Shown piece by piece: positions 1 to 6,277 of a DNA stretch of 7,183 nt. The DNA is taken from the NCBI GenBank assembly GCA_937942105.1, contig CALDFS010000019.1, forward strand, positions 1-7,183. The letters run 5' to 3'. Below the pieces are notes generated by a model. That model did no database searches. It was not told the origin of the DNA and saw only the letters and a list, made by a program, of their open reading frames with translations. The position numbers and the translations under genes were made by a program. Within the stretch, counting starts at the first letter, position 1. Every line of letters begins with the position of its first letter. Origin of the DNA: an uncultured Ruminococcus sp. (GTDB taxonomy: Bacteria; Bacillota; Clostridia; Oscillospirales; Ruminococcaceae).

Positions 1-6
1 TATAAT
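1..6 (+). promoter_or_regulatory. Possible -10 promoter element for the DJ-1/mltG gene run
   Basis: The first six bases are a perfect TATAAT. A start of transcription near base 12-14 would leave a short leader ahead of the ribosome binding site at 31-39, which is plausible. The -35 box would lie outside the window, and the surrounding bases are so AT-rich that a chance match is quite possible. The preceding gene could also simply read through. Confidence 0.35.
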
Positions 7-30
7 ATTTATATATATTTAGAGCTTTAA

Positions 31-39
31 AAGAAAGGA
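31..39 (+). promoter_or_regulatory. Ribosome binding site that decides the DJ-1 start
   Basis: The purine run AAGAAAGGA sits eight bases before the ATG at 48. It directly abuts and overlaps the alternative in-frame ATG at 39, which therefore could not use it. This favours 48 as the real start. Confidence 0.7.
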
Positions 40-47
40 TGTTAAAA

Positions 48-590
48 ATGGTTGTATGTTTTTTGGCTAACGGTTTTGAAGAAATAGAGGGGCTTACCCC
101 GGTTGACTGCCTTCGCAGATGCGAAAAAGATGTCGTAACAGTAGGAATAGGCGGAGTGATAATAAGGGGCTCGCACGGTATTCCGGTAATTACGGATATG
201 GAAGACAACGAGCTTAAGCTGACCGATGCCATAGAAATGATCATCCTTCCCGGAGGGATGCCGGGAACGCTTAATCTTGAAAAGAACCAAACAGTGCAGA
301 AAGCTATTGATTACTGCGCTGAAAACAATATCCCCATAGCGGCTATATGTGCGGCACCTTCTATTTTAGGACATAAGGGGCTGCTTGAAGGTAAAAATGC
401 GGTTTGCTACCCCGGATTCGAGCAGGAATTAAAGGACGCCAAGGTTCTTGATGATGCCGTATGTGTGGACGGAAACATAATAACCGCCTGCGGCATGGGG
501 GCTGCTATTAAGTTCTCCCATGCGATAATCGAAAAGCTCTTTGACAAAGCAAGAGCCGACAGACTTATAAGAACACTTAACGTAAAGTAA
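48..590 (+). CDS. DJ-1/PfpI family protein (DJ-1 subgroup)
   Basis: This 180-residue protein has the length and layout of single-domain DJ-1/YajL proteins. From the ATG at 48 it opens with the family's typical N-terminus, MVVCFLANGFEEIE, where Glu14 matches the conserved active-site glutamate. Residues 67-70 (LPGG) and the nucleophile elbow AAICAAP, with Cys101 as the reactive cysteine, follow in the expected order. The position where human DJ-1 has His126 reads Cys-Tyr-Pro (120-122). Members are linked to oxidative stress protection and to chaperone, deglycase or glyoxalase-like activities, and the true substrate of bacterial members is disputed. It is cytoplasmic, with no signal peptide. 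Eight cysteines in 180 residues is high. It lies 21 bases before mltG and is probably cotranscribed with it. The upstream ATG at 39 would add only three residues and has no usable ribosome site. Family assignment is firm; the biochemical role is open. Confidence 0.93.
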   Translation: MVVCFLANGFEEIEGLTPVDCLRRCEKDVVTVGIGGVIIRGSHGIPVITDMEDNELKLTDAIEMIILPGGMPGTLNLEKNQTVQKAIDYCAENNIPIAAICAAPSILGHKGLLEGKNAVCYPGFEQELKDAKVLDDAVCVDGNIITACGMGAAIKFSHAIIEKLFDKARADRLIRTLNVK

Positions 591-611
591 TTTTTCAAAG
601 GATATATTTTT

Positions 612-1883
612 ATGAGCAATAATAATTCAGAAAATCTTGATAAGCTTTTTCCAAAAGAGCCTGAAAGTGCAGACCAAAACGTTTTATCAGAGGATGATAA
701 CGTTAGCTTCCCTGATGACGGAGCAACAAGCGTTTTCAAATTTGACGAACCCATCAATATAAGCAAATACGACCCGAATAAACAATCGGCGGAATCACAG
801 GGCAAAGCAAAGCCGAAAAAGAAAAAACGCAGAAAGAGAAATTACACCGCATACGGCGGAATAGTAATAGCAACTTTGGTTCTTTGCGTTTCAGTGCTTT
901 TATCACTGTTTATAATCGTTGTAGGACGGGATGTTCTGGGAATTGAAAGCGCAGGAGTTGAGTTTACAATATATGTACCAAGCGGCTCGACTACCGATGA
1001 TATCGCCCAGCAGCTTTATGACGAGGGCGTTATTCAGTACAAGAATGTTTTCAAGCTGTTTTCAAGATTCAAAAAGGCTGACGGAAACATGTACCCGGGC
1101 GACCTGGATGTTGCCTATAACATGAGCTATTCCGATATTATCGATAATCTTATGATAAGCCGCGAAGCCAAACAGACCGCAACGGTAACATTCCCGGAAG
1201 GAATAACCCTGCTCAGCGCAGGACGGCTTCTTGAAGAGAACAATATCTGCACCGCCGATGAATTTATTTACACCTTTAACTCGACTGTGTTTGGATTCGA
1301 GTTTGAAAAGTATGTGTCATCTTCAAGCCTGAAGCTGTATAAGTATGAAGGGTATATGTTCCCGGATACCTATGAGTTTTACGTGGGGGATTCTGCCTAC
1401 AACGTCGTCAAAAAGATAAAATCCCGCACTAACGAAATACTCAATGCTGATGTGATAAAGCTTGCGGCAGAGCGCGGATTTACTGTCGACCAGGTAGTAA
1501 CGCTTGCTTCTATCGTGCAAAGAGAGGCAGGAGATATCGAGCAGATGCCCGCTATTGCTTCTGTGTTTGAAAACAGGCTTGCAAAGCCAGATGAATTCCC
1601 AAGATTGCAGTCGGATACGACCTATTCTTATATAGACGACGTTATCAAGAAGGTTATGACGATTGAATATCAGGATATGTACGACGCTTACGATACCTAT
1701 ACCTGCGTAGGACTGCCGATAGGCGCAATATGCAACCCCGGCAAGGATGCCATAGATGCTGTTCTCAACCCCGATGATACCGGCTACTATTACTTCTGCT
1801 CCAACCTTGAAACCAAGGAAACCTTCTTCGCCATCACTAATGATGAACATGAAGAAAACAAGAAGAAAGCTGGGCTGGCTTGA
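612..1883 (+). CDS. mltG: Endolytic murein transglycosylase MltG (YceG-like)
   Basis: This 423-residue protein cleaves glycan strands of nascent peptidoglycan inside the chain and is thought to set glycan length or terminate synthesis at the membrane. Residues 1-65 are a polar, acidic cytoplasmic tail. Residues 66-77 are strongly basic (KAKPKKKKRRKR). A single membrane segment spans about 80-105, and the YceG domain fills about 116-420 outside the cell. Hallmarks are EGYMFPDTYEF (246-256), ASIVQREAG (299-307) with Glu305 as the expected catalytic glutamate, LQSDTTYSY (332-340), and GLPIGAICNPG (367-377). The length fits Firmicutes members, which carry longer cytoplasmic tails than the E. coli protein of about 340 residues. 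A ribosome site AAAGGA lies at 597-602. The stop overlaps the next start by one base. No key residue is missing, so the gene appears intact. Confidence 0.97.
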   Translation: MSNNNSENLDKLFPKEPESADQNVLSEDDNVSFPDDGATSVFKFDEPINISKYDPNKQSAESQGKAKPKKKKRRKRNYTAYGGIVIATLVLCVSVLLSLFIIVVGRDVLGIESAGVEFTIYVPSGSTTDDIAQQLYDEGVIQYKNVFKLFSRFKKADGNMYPGDLDVAYNMSYSDIIDNLMISREAKQTATVTFPEGITLLSAGRLLEENNICTADEFIYTFNSTVFGFEFEKYVSSSSLKLYKYEGYMFPDTYEFYVGDSAYNVVKKIKSRTNEILNADVIKLAAERGFTVDQVVTLASIVQREAGDIEQMPAIASVFENRLAKPDEFPRLQSDTTYSYIDDVIKKVMTIEYQDMYDAYDTYTCVGLPIGAICNPGKDAIDAVLNPDDTGYYYFCSNLETKETFFAITNDEHEENKKKAGLA

Positions 1884-3109
1884 TGAATACAGACTATTCA
1901 GAACTTGAGGTTTTATCTCCGGCAGGGGATATGGAGCGGTTTAAGGCTGCTGTTATGTTCGGTGCTGACGCTGTGTACCTCGGCGGCAAAAGCTTTGGAA
2001 TGAGGTCTTCACCGGCAAATTTCTCGATGGATGAGCTGAATGAGGCTTGCAGAATTGCTCATGAAAGGGGCAGAAAGGTATATCTGACCTGCAATACTCT
2101 TCCCAAAAACAGCGAAATAGAAGGCTTTGAGGGCTTCATTAAGGAAGCGTATGCCTGCGGGATAGATGCCGCCATCGTCAACGACATAGGCGTGTTTTCT
2201 ATGATAAAGCAGTACACCCCTGATTTGGAGATTCATATATCCACTCAGGCGGGAATTGTGAACTACGTTACTGCGCGGACGTTCTACAATATGGGCGCAA
2301 AAAGGGTAGTTCTTGCACGAGAGCTTAGCATAGATGATATCGGCGAAAGAAGGGCAAAACCGCCTGCCGATATGGATATAGAGTGCTTTGTTCATGGGGC
2401 TATGTGCGTTTCCTTCTCGGGCAGATGCCTGTTATCGCAGTATCTTGTTAACAGAGATGCTAACCGCGGAGAATGCGCACAGCCTTGCAGATGGAAATAT
2501 GCCCTTATGGAGGAAAAACGCCCCGGTGAGTATTATCCTATAGCCGAGGATGAAACAGGCTCGTATATATTAAACGCCAAGGATATGTGCATGATAGAGC
2601 ATTTGGACAAGCTTGCCAAGGCAGGTGTTACAAGCTTCAAAATAGAGGGCAGGGCAAAGTCGGCTTACTACGTATCAGTGGTTACAAACGCCTACAGGCA
2701 TGCTGTGGATGTTCTGAGAAGTAATCCGGAAAACTATACACTTCCGAAGTGGATAATTGATGAGGTTTACAAGGTATCTCACAGGATGTATTCTAACGGC
2801 TTCTATTTTGGCAGACCTGAGCAATCACAGTACTATGAAACCAGTGGGTATGTCAGAAACTATGACGTTGTTGCGGTAGTTGACAGATGTCAGGGCGGAT
2901 ATGTATACTGCACTCAGCGTAACCGCTTTTTCAAGGGCGACAGGCTGGAAATACTCTCGCCGGACAGAGAGCCAATTGAATATATAGCAAATGAGATAAT
3001 TAACGAAGCAGGGGAGAGCGTTGAGGTTGCGAACATTGCAACAATGAAGCTTTCCATGCCGCTTGATATCCCGCTTCCGGCAGGAACTATAATAAGAAAG
3101 GAACTGTAA
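1883..3109 (+). CDS. trhP: U32 family protein, probable tRNA U34 hydroxylation protein TrhP
   Basis: The 408-residue protein carries the complete U32 signature at 167-185 (E-x-F-x2-G-A-M-C-x4-G-x-C-x-L-S). Cys175 and Cys182, with Cys198 and Cys202 in RGECAQPCR, form the four-cysteine set expected to bind an iron-sulfur cluster. The N-terminus (LSPAGDMERFKAAVMFGADA) is typical of the TIM-barrel-like start, and residues from about 320 form the U32 C-terminal domain. Although named peptidases, characterised relatives (E. coli YegQ/TrhP, B. subtilis YrrN/YrrO) use prephenate to hydroxylate uridine 34 of tRNA. The length and C-terminal domain resemble YrrO. The position right after mltG matches the Bacillus order and supports this role. 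The start is the ATG in TGATG; the TTG at 1880 would add one residue and is unlikely. Translation is probably coupled to mltG. RlhA-type 23S rRNA hydroxylation is an alternative within the same superfamily. Confidence 0.9.
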   Translation: MNTDYSELEVLSPAGDMERFKAAVMFGADAVYLGGKSFGMRSSPANFSMDELNEACRIAHERGRKVYLTCNTLPKNSEIEGFEGFIKEAYACGIDAAIVNDIGVFSMIKQYTPDLEIHISTQAGIVNYVTARTFYNMGAKRVVLARELSIDDIGERRAKPPADMDIECFVHGAMCVSFSGRCLLSQYLVNRDANRGECAQPCRWKYALMEEKRPGEYYPIAEDETGSYILNAKDMCMIEHLDKLAKAGVTSFKIEGRAKSAYYVSVVTNAYRHAVDVLRSNPENYTLPKWIIDEVYKVSHRMYSNGFYFGRPEQSQYYETSGYVRNYDVVAVVDRCQGGYVYCTQRNRFFKGDRLEILSPDREPIEYIANEIINEAGESVEVANIATMKLSMPLDIPLPAGTIIRKEL

Positions 3110-3114
3110 TTATC

Positions 3115-4089
3115 ATGAAAAAAATGTACCCTTTGATTTTGAAAGCACCGCTTAAGGATTATATCTGGGGCGGAACCAAGCTTAAAGATGAATACGGCTT
3201 TAAGAGCGAGCTTGAGCGCGTTGCCGAGGCTTGGGTGGTATCTTGCCACGAGGATGGCAAGTGCGAGGTTACAAACGGCGAAATGGCAGGGAAGACCCTG
3301 CGCGAAGTCCTTGATATATGGGGAAGCGATGCTCTTGGAAACATCTGCGAAGGCTTTGACAGCTTCCCTATACTTGTAAAGCTTATTGACGCCAAGGACC
3401 GCCTTTCGGTTCAGGTCCACCCGAGCGACGAATACGCCAGAAAGAACGAGGGCGACAACGGCAAGACCGAGATGTGGTATGTTGTTGACTGCGGCGCGGT
3501 CGCCACGCTTGTCTATGGTGTGGGTCGCTCTATAACCAAGGATGAATTCAGCCGCAGAATATCGGATAACACACTCGATGAGGTTCTGAACTATGTAAAC
3601 GTTCATAAGGGGGACATCTTCTTTATCAAGTCGGGAACCGTTCATGCAATCGGCAAGGGCATACTTATTGCCGAGATTCAGGAAAATTCTAATGTAACCT
3701 ACCGTGTTTCCGACTACGGAAGACTTGGTGCAGATGGCAAGCCCAGGGCTCTTCATATTGACAAGGCGGTTGAGGTCGCAAGCCTTGAACCTTCAGGTGT
3801 TCCTTACGGAGACGTGGGAAGCACTAAGGCTCTTGAAAACGGTAAGGCAACTATCCGAGAATTAGCCGCCTGTGAGTACTTTACTGCAAAAGCAATCAGG
3901 CTTGACGGCACAGAAATTACTATACCGGCGGGCAAGGGCTTTGCTTCACTTGTTGTTCTGGATGGAGATGTTACTCTTGACTGCTGCGGCGAAAGCTACA
4001 GTCTTGCAAAGGGCGGAAGCGTGTTTATTCCTGCGGGAATTGATTTTAAAGTAGGCGGAAGCTGTGAGCTGCTGTATGCAGGGGCGTGA
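3115..4089 (+). CDS. manA: Mannose-6-phosphate isomerase, type I (class I PMI)
   Basis: The enzyme interconverts mannose 6-phosphate and fructose 6-phosphate in the cytoplasm, using zinc. It links mannose catabolism to glycolysis and supplies mannose for GDP-mannose and surface glycans. The 324 residues match the short Bacillus-type enzymes (about 315) rather than the roughly 390-residue E. coli form. The opening motif PLKDYIWGG (12-20) is typical. Zinc ligands expected from the family are present: Gln100 and His102 in SVQVHPSDEYA, Glu119 in GKTEMWYV, and His177 in GTVHAIGKG. Arg197 in NVTYRVSDYGR is the expected catalytic arginine. A ribosome site (AAGAAAGGA, 3094-3102) sits inside the end of the previous gene, five bases of spacer separate the two genes, and a second ATG at 3124 is a less likely start. 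No sugar transporter or other mannose gene is nearby, so regulation by mannose is not indicated. Confidence 0.96.
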   Translation: MKKMYPLILKAPLKDYIWGGTKLKDEYGFKSELERVAEAWVVSCHEDGKCEVTNGEMAGKTLREVLDIWGSDALGNICEGFDSFPILVKLIDAKDRLSVQVHPSDEYARKNEGDNGKTEMWYVVDCGAVATLVYGVGRSITKDEFSRRISDNTLDEVLNYVNVHKGDIFFIKSGTVHAIGKGILIAEIQENSNVTYRVSDYGRLGADGKPRALHIDKAVEVASLEPSGVPYGDVGSTKALENGKATIRELAACEYFTAKAIRLDGTEITIPAGKGFASLVVLDGDVTLDCCGESYSLAKGGSVFIPAGIDFKVGGSCELLYAGA

Positions 4090-4095
4090 TGAACA

Positions 4096-4560
4096 GTGAA
4101 AATAACTGATAAATTGGTGCAGTCACTTCTTTCTGATATATCAAATAAGACTATTCTTGAAGTCGCCTGCGGCAGAGCGGATTTTTCATTGTCAGCATCT
4201 GAATATGCAAAAGACGTATTTTGCATAGACATGGTTGACAGCAGACTGAATCAGAATATCAATAAGGATAATATCCATTTTGAAATTATGGATGCCGCCT
4301 TTATGAGCTATCCAAGTGAAATCTTTGACTCTGTTTTTATTTTCAATGCTTTTGCTCATATTGAACAGCAATGGGAGTCTATAAAAAGCGAATGTATGCG
4401 GGTTCTGAAAAAGAACGGCAAAATGTATATTATCGGAAGCTGGAAAATTGATATTTCGCTGATGGAAGCTATATTTTTCGATAACGTTAAGCGTATCAGA
4501 GAATTTGCCGTTGTAGAATTGAATAAGGATCAGAATAACGCAAAAGCAGATGGCAAATAA
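4096..4560 (+). CDS. Short class I SAM-dependent methyltransferase, possibly C-terminally truncated
   Basis: The 154-residue product has a recognisable S-adenosylmethionine-binding half: motif I ILEVACGRADF (20-30), the acidic post-I strand FCIDMVD (42-48), DAAFM (66-70) near the adenine site, FDSVFIFNAFAHIE (77-90), and RVLKKNGKMYIIGSW (102-116) as strand 5. After that only a helix remains. The final strands 6 and 7 of the usual Rossmann-like fold are missing, so the protein is shorter than typical members of 200 residues or more. The substrate is unknown. It starts at GTG six bases after manA; an in-frame stop just upstream leaves no ATG option. A weak AGGGG at 4080-4084 may be the ribosome site. 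Base composition is visibly lower in GC than manA (20 of 60 bases in 4261-4320, against 34 of 60 in 3421-3480), hinting at a separate origin. The stop codon lies inside the terminator loop. It could be functional or a decaying remnant. Confidence 0.75.
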   Translation: MKITDKLVQSLLSDISNKTILEVACGRADFSLSASEYAKDVFCIDMVDSRLNQNINKDNIHFEIMDAAFMSYPSEIFDSVFIFNAFAHIEQQWESIKSECMRVLKKNGKMYIIGSWKIDISLMEAIFFDNVKRIREFAVVELNKDQNNAKADGK

Positions 4561-4577
4561 TAACGCCATCTGCTTTT
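4542..4577 (+). terminator. Intrinsic terminator overlapping the end of the methyltransferase gene
   Basis: A perfect 13-bp stem pairs AAAAGCAGATGGC (4542-4554) with GCCATCTGCTTTT (4565-4577) around a 10-base loop, and the right arm runs into five T residues (4574-4578). The left arm encodes the last residues of the methyltransferase (about 149-153), and its TAA stop is in the loop. It should end transcription of the five-gene + strand run. Confidence 0.9.
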
Positions 4578-4614
4578 TCATACTAAACGTGTTCAACTGC
4601 AATCATCATTATCA

Positions 4615-4662
4615 CCGAATCGGTTTTTACACCATATTATATTAAAGTAAAAACTAATTCGG
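4615..4662 (+). repeat. Imperfect inverted repeat, 16-base arms, ahead of the ATPase gene
   Basis: The left arm CCGAATCGGTTTTTAC (4615-4630) is the reverse complement of the right arm GTAAAAACTAATTCGG (4647-4662) at 14 of 16 positions. In RNA one of the two exceptions is a G-U pair. The 16-base spacer (4631-4646) is almost pure A/T and contains TATATT (4638-4643), a possible -10 box. The right arm ends in the first two G residues of the ribosome binding site. It may be an operator for a dimeric regulator flanking the promoter, or a leader hairpin that masks the ribosome site if transcription begins further upstream. There is no T-run after the right arm, so it is not a standard terminator. 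Confidence 0.7.
4638..4643 (+). promoter_or_regulatory. Candidate -10 box of the ATPase gene
   Basis: TATATT lies in the spacer of the inverted repeat, 34 bases from the ATG at 4672, and would give a leader of roughly 20 bases. TATTAT at 4635-4640 overlaps it as an alternative. No good -35 box is found 16-18 bases upstream (the region reads ACCGAAT). The promoter may therefore depend on an activator, or be misidentified in AT-rich sequence. Confidence 0.35.
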
Positions 4663-4666
4663 AGGT
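4661..4666 (+). promoter_or_regulatory. Strong ribosome binding site of the ATPase gene
   Basis: GGAGGT lies five bases before ATG 4672, one of the best Shine-Dalgarno matches in the window. Its first two bases form the outer pairs of the inverted repeat, so folding of the leader could reduce its access. Confidence 0.85.
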
Positions 4667-4671
4667 TTGTT

Positions 4672-5724
4672 ATGGATAAAGTTTGCACCTACTTTTTAGG
4701 ATGTCCAACTCCCGAGGGATTTTCTACCCATATAAGAGAGCTTATAAACTCGCCGGAATACACTACTTATATCATCAAGGGTGGTCCCGGAACCGGAAAA
4801 TCATCACTGATGAAAAGAATAGCGAACGAGCTTTGCGATATTGATATGCCGGATTTATACTATTGCTCTTCCGACCCGGCTTCGCTTGATGCTGTGGTTT
4901 TCAACAATCTCAAAGTGATCATCATAGACGGAACCGCTCCGCACGTCGTCGAGCCGGTGTATCCCGGCGTAAGCCAGATACTTGTTGACCTTGGGACCTG
5001 CTGGAACGGCTCAGAGCTGATGAAGAACAAGGATAAGGTAATCGATGCAACAGTTCGCAACAAGAAGTACCATGACCTTGTAAAAAGGTATCTAAAAGCA
5101 ATAGTATCGCTTAACGACGATGTTTATACGCTCGCAGACGAGTGCATAAACATCACCAAGCTTGAAGGCTACTGCGAAAGAGTGGCGGCAAGGCTGTTCT
5201 CACGCAAAAAACAGGGTGAAGGAAAGCTTTCATACCGGCAGATAACCTCTATCACACCCAACGGCTTTTTGACACATGAAAACGTTTTTGATGGAATGAA
5301 CGTTTACAGAATCGATGATGATTTCAGTGCTGTATCTGATAAAATCCTGAAAGCTCTTGCCGGATACGCTGTTGATGCTGGATATGACGTTATCGCCAGC
5401 ACAAGTGTTTTTCACTCCTGCGATACCTACGAGCATATTGTGATTCCGGAGCTGAACACAGCCTTTGCAACAGGGGATATAGACGCTTCTGCAAGAATAA
5501 ACGCTCTTAGATTTTACGACCGCATAGCCCTTAGGGAAAAACGCAAGCGCATGGCGTTTGACAGGGGAGTGGCAGCAGAGCTTATCGCCGCATCCGTGGC
5601 AGCCTTGAAAAAAGCCAAGGAAATCCATGATGAGCTTGAAAGCTATTATATCAAAGCAATGGATTTCGGAAAGGTGAGCGCAGTTGCAGATAGCCTGACA
5701 GCTCGGATAAAGGCTTCAAAATAG
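4672..5724 (+). CDS. Two-domain P-loop ATPase of unknown function (PRK06851-like)
   Basis: This 350-residue cytoplasmic protein has a clear Walker A motif, GGPGTGKSS (37-45), followed by YYCSSDPASLDAVVF (63-77) and a hydrophobic strand VIIIDGTAPH (82-91) that probably serves as Walker B. The second half repeats the plan: CPTPEGFSTH (11-20) matches SITPNGFLTH (193-202), and YCSSDPASLDAVVF matches VFHSCDTYEHIVI (246-258), both leading into a hydrophobic strand. The expected second P-loop is gone; its place reads YRIDDDFSAVSDK (212-224), with no GxxGxGK. Residues 290-330 are helical and charged. From memory this is the clostridial PRK06851 type of hypothetical ATPase, whose relatives often keep two P-loops. 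No function is established for it. It stands alone between two terminators, with its own ribosome site and the inverted repeat upstream. ATP binding by domain 1 is well supported; everything further is unknown. Confidence 0.85.
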   Translation: MDKVCTYFLGCPTPEGFSTHIRELINSPEYTTYIIKGGPGTGKSSLMKRIANELCDIDMPDLYYCSSDPASLDAVVFNNLKVIIIDGTAPHVVEPVYPGVSQILVDLGTCWNGSELMKNKDKVIDATVRNKKYHDLVKRYLKAIVSLNDDVYTLADECINITKLEGYCERVAARLFSRKKQGEGKLSYRQITSITPNGFLTHENVFDGMNVYRIDDDFSAVSDKILKALAGYAVDAGYDVIASTSVFHSCDTYEHIVIPELNTAFATGDIDASARINALRFYDRIALREKRKRMAFDRGVAAELIAASVAALKKAKEIHDELESYYIKAMDFGKVSAVADSLTARIKASK

Positions 5725-5742
5725 AGAATAAACAAAAACCAA

Positions 5743-5783
5743 CACAGCTCCCATGCAAACAAACGTTCAGCAGGGGAGCTGTG
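5743..5783. terminator. Hairpin terminator between convergent genes, probably bidirectional
   Basis: CACAGCTCCC (5743-5752) pairs with GGGAGCTGTG (5774-5783). After an A-G mismatch the stem continues with TGC/GCA (5754-5756 and 5770-5772). On the + strand it is followed by CTTTTG, ending the ATPase unit. On the - strand it is followed by TTGGTTTTTG, so it can also end the operon whose last gene stops at 5804. It fills most of the 79-base gap between the two genes. Confidence 0.8.
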
Positions 5784-5803
5784 CTTTTGTATTTACTTAT
5801 TTA

Positions 5804-6253
5804 TTATAGATACCCTCTGCGCCTTACTTCTTCAAGGAGTTTGGGCTGAATAGCGGGGTATGTCCAAGTAAAGGAATCGTTCAAATCATCTGTAATCAGA
5901 ATTTTTTCGATTTCGCTGTGAAGTTCTTCTTCAAAGGAGACAATATCGGCAACAAATATCATGCCATAGCTGATATCATCGCTGTTTTTATTTACTATTG
6001 TTTTACCCTTGACCGAATATACGCATACGGTCGAAATGCTGAACTCTATAGCGCCGGTTTCTTCCATAAGCTCTCTTTTTGCGGCTTCGAGTATAGTTTC
6101 GCCATCCTCGCGGTGTCCGCCGGGGATTTCGTATGTATCTCTTTGTTTATGCTTGCAAAATACCAATTTACCATTAGTTTTCGACACGATAACTGCAAAT
6201 TTCAGAAGCTCATCATCAATATCTTCACAAAAATTTACTTCAATACTTTCCAT
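5804..6253 (-). CDS. NUDIX hydrolase
   Basis: The 149-residue protein carries a complete Nudix box at 46-68, G-x5-E-x7-R-E-L-M-E-E-T-G-A, with Arg60, Glu61, Glu64 and Glu65 as the catalytic and metal-binding set. It is preceded by YEIPGG (41-46), the usual strand into the box. NUDIX enzymes hydrolyse nucleoside diphosphates linked to another group, often damaged nucleotides such as 8-oxo-dGTP, using magnesium. The layout (short N-terminal strand, FAVIVSKTNGKLVF at 19-32, box, about 80 further residues) resembles B. subtilis YtkD-like proteins, but substrate cannot be read from sequence. The start is the ATG complementary to 6251-6253, with GAGG (6261-6258) four bases upstream, a short spacing. 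It is the last gene of a leftward operon, 24 bases after the deoxyribosyltransferase-like gene, and runs into the shared terminator at 5743-5783. Confidence 0.93.
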   Translation of the reverse strand: MESIEVNFCEDIDDELLKFAVIVSKTNGKLVFCKHKQRDTYEIPGGHREDGETILEAAKRELMEETGAIEFSISTVCVYSVKGKTIVNKNSDDISYGMIFVADIVSFEEELHSEIEKILITDDLNDSFTWTYPAIQPKLLEEVRRRGYL

Positions 6254-6277
6254 ATTTCCTCGCTGACATCCAAAAGC

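Noticed and set aside
39..47. Upstream ATG at 39 as the start of the DJ-1 gene
   Set aside because: The only good ribosome site (31-39) overlaps this ATG; the ATG at 48 has proper spacing and gives the family's usual N-terminus.
808..842. A-rich stretch in mltG as a programmed frameshift or slippage site
   Set aside because: It simply encodes the Lys/Arg cluster before the membrane segment; the frame continues into the full YceG domain and no alternative frame product makes sense.
1323..1850. Open frame of 175 codons on the - strand inside mltG
   Set aside because: It is fully antisense to the conserved catalytic part of MltG and has no family features.
1880..1882. TTG at 1880 as the start of the U32 gene
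   Set aside because: It adds a single residue; the ATG in the TGATG overlap at 1883 is the normal coupled start.
2914..3756. Long open frame of 280 codons on the - strand opposite the U32 gene and manA
   Set aside because: It lies antisense to two intact, motif-complete genes, shows no recognisable domain, and spans their junction; it is a by-product of the coding strand's codon use.
4614..4628. ACCGA-A-TCGGT followed by five T residues as a second terminator
   Set aside because: The arms are only 5 bp with a one-base centre, so no stable hairpin loop can form; the sequence is better explained as part of the larger inverted repeat.
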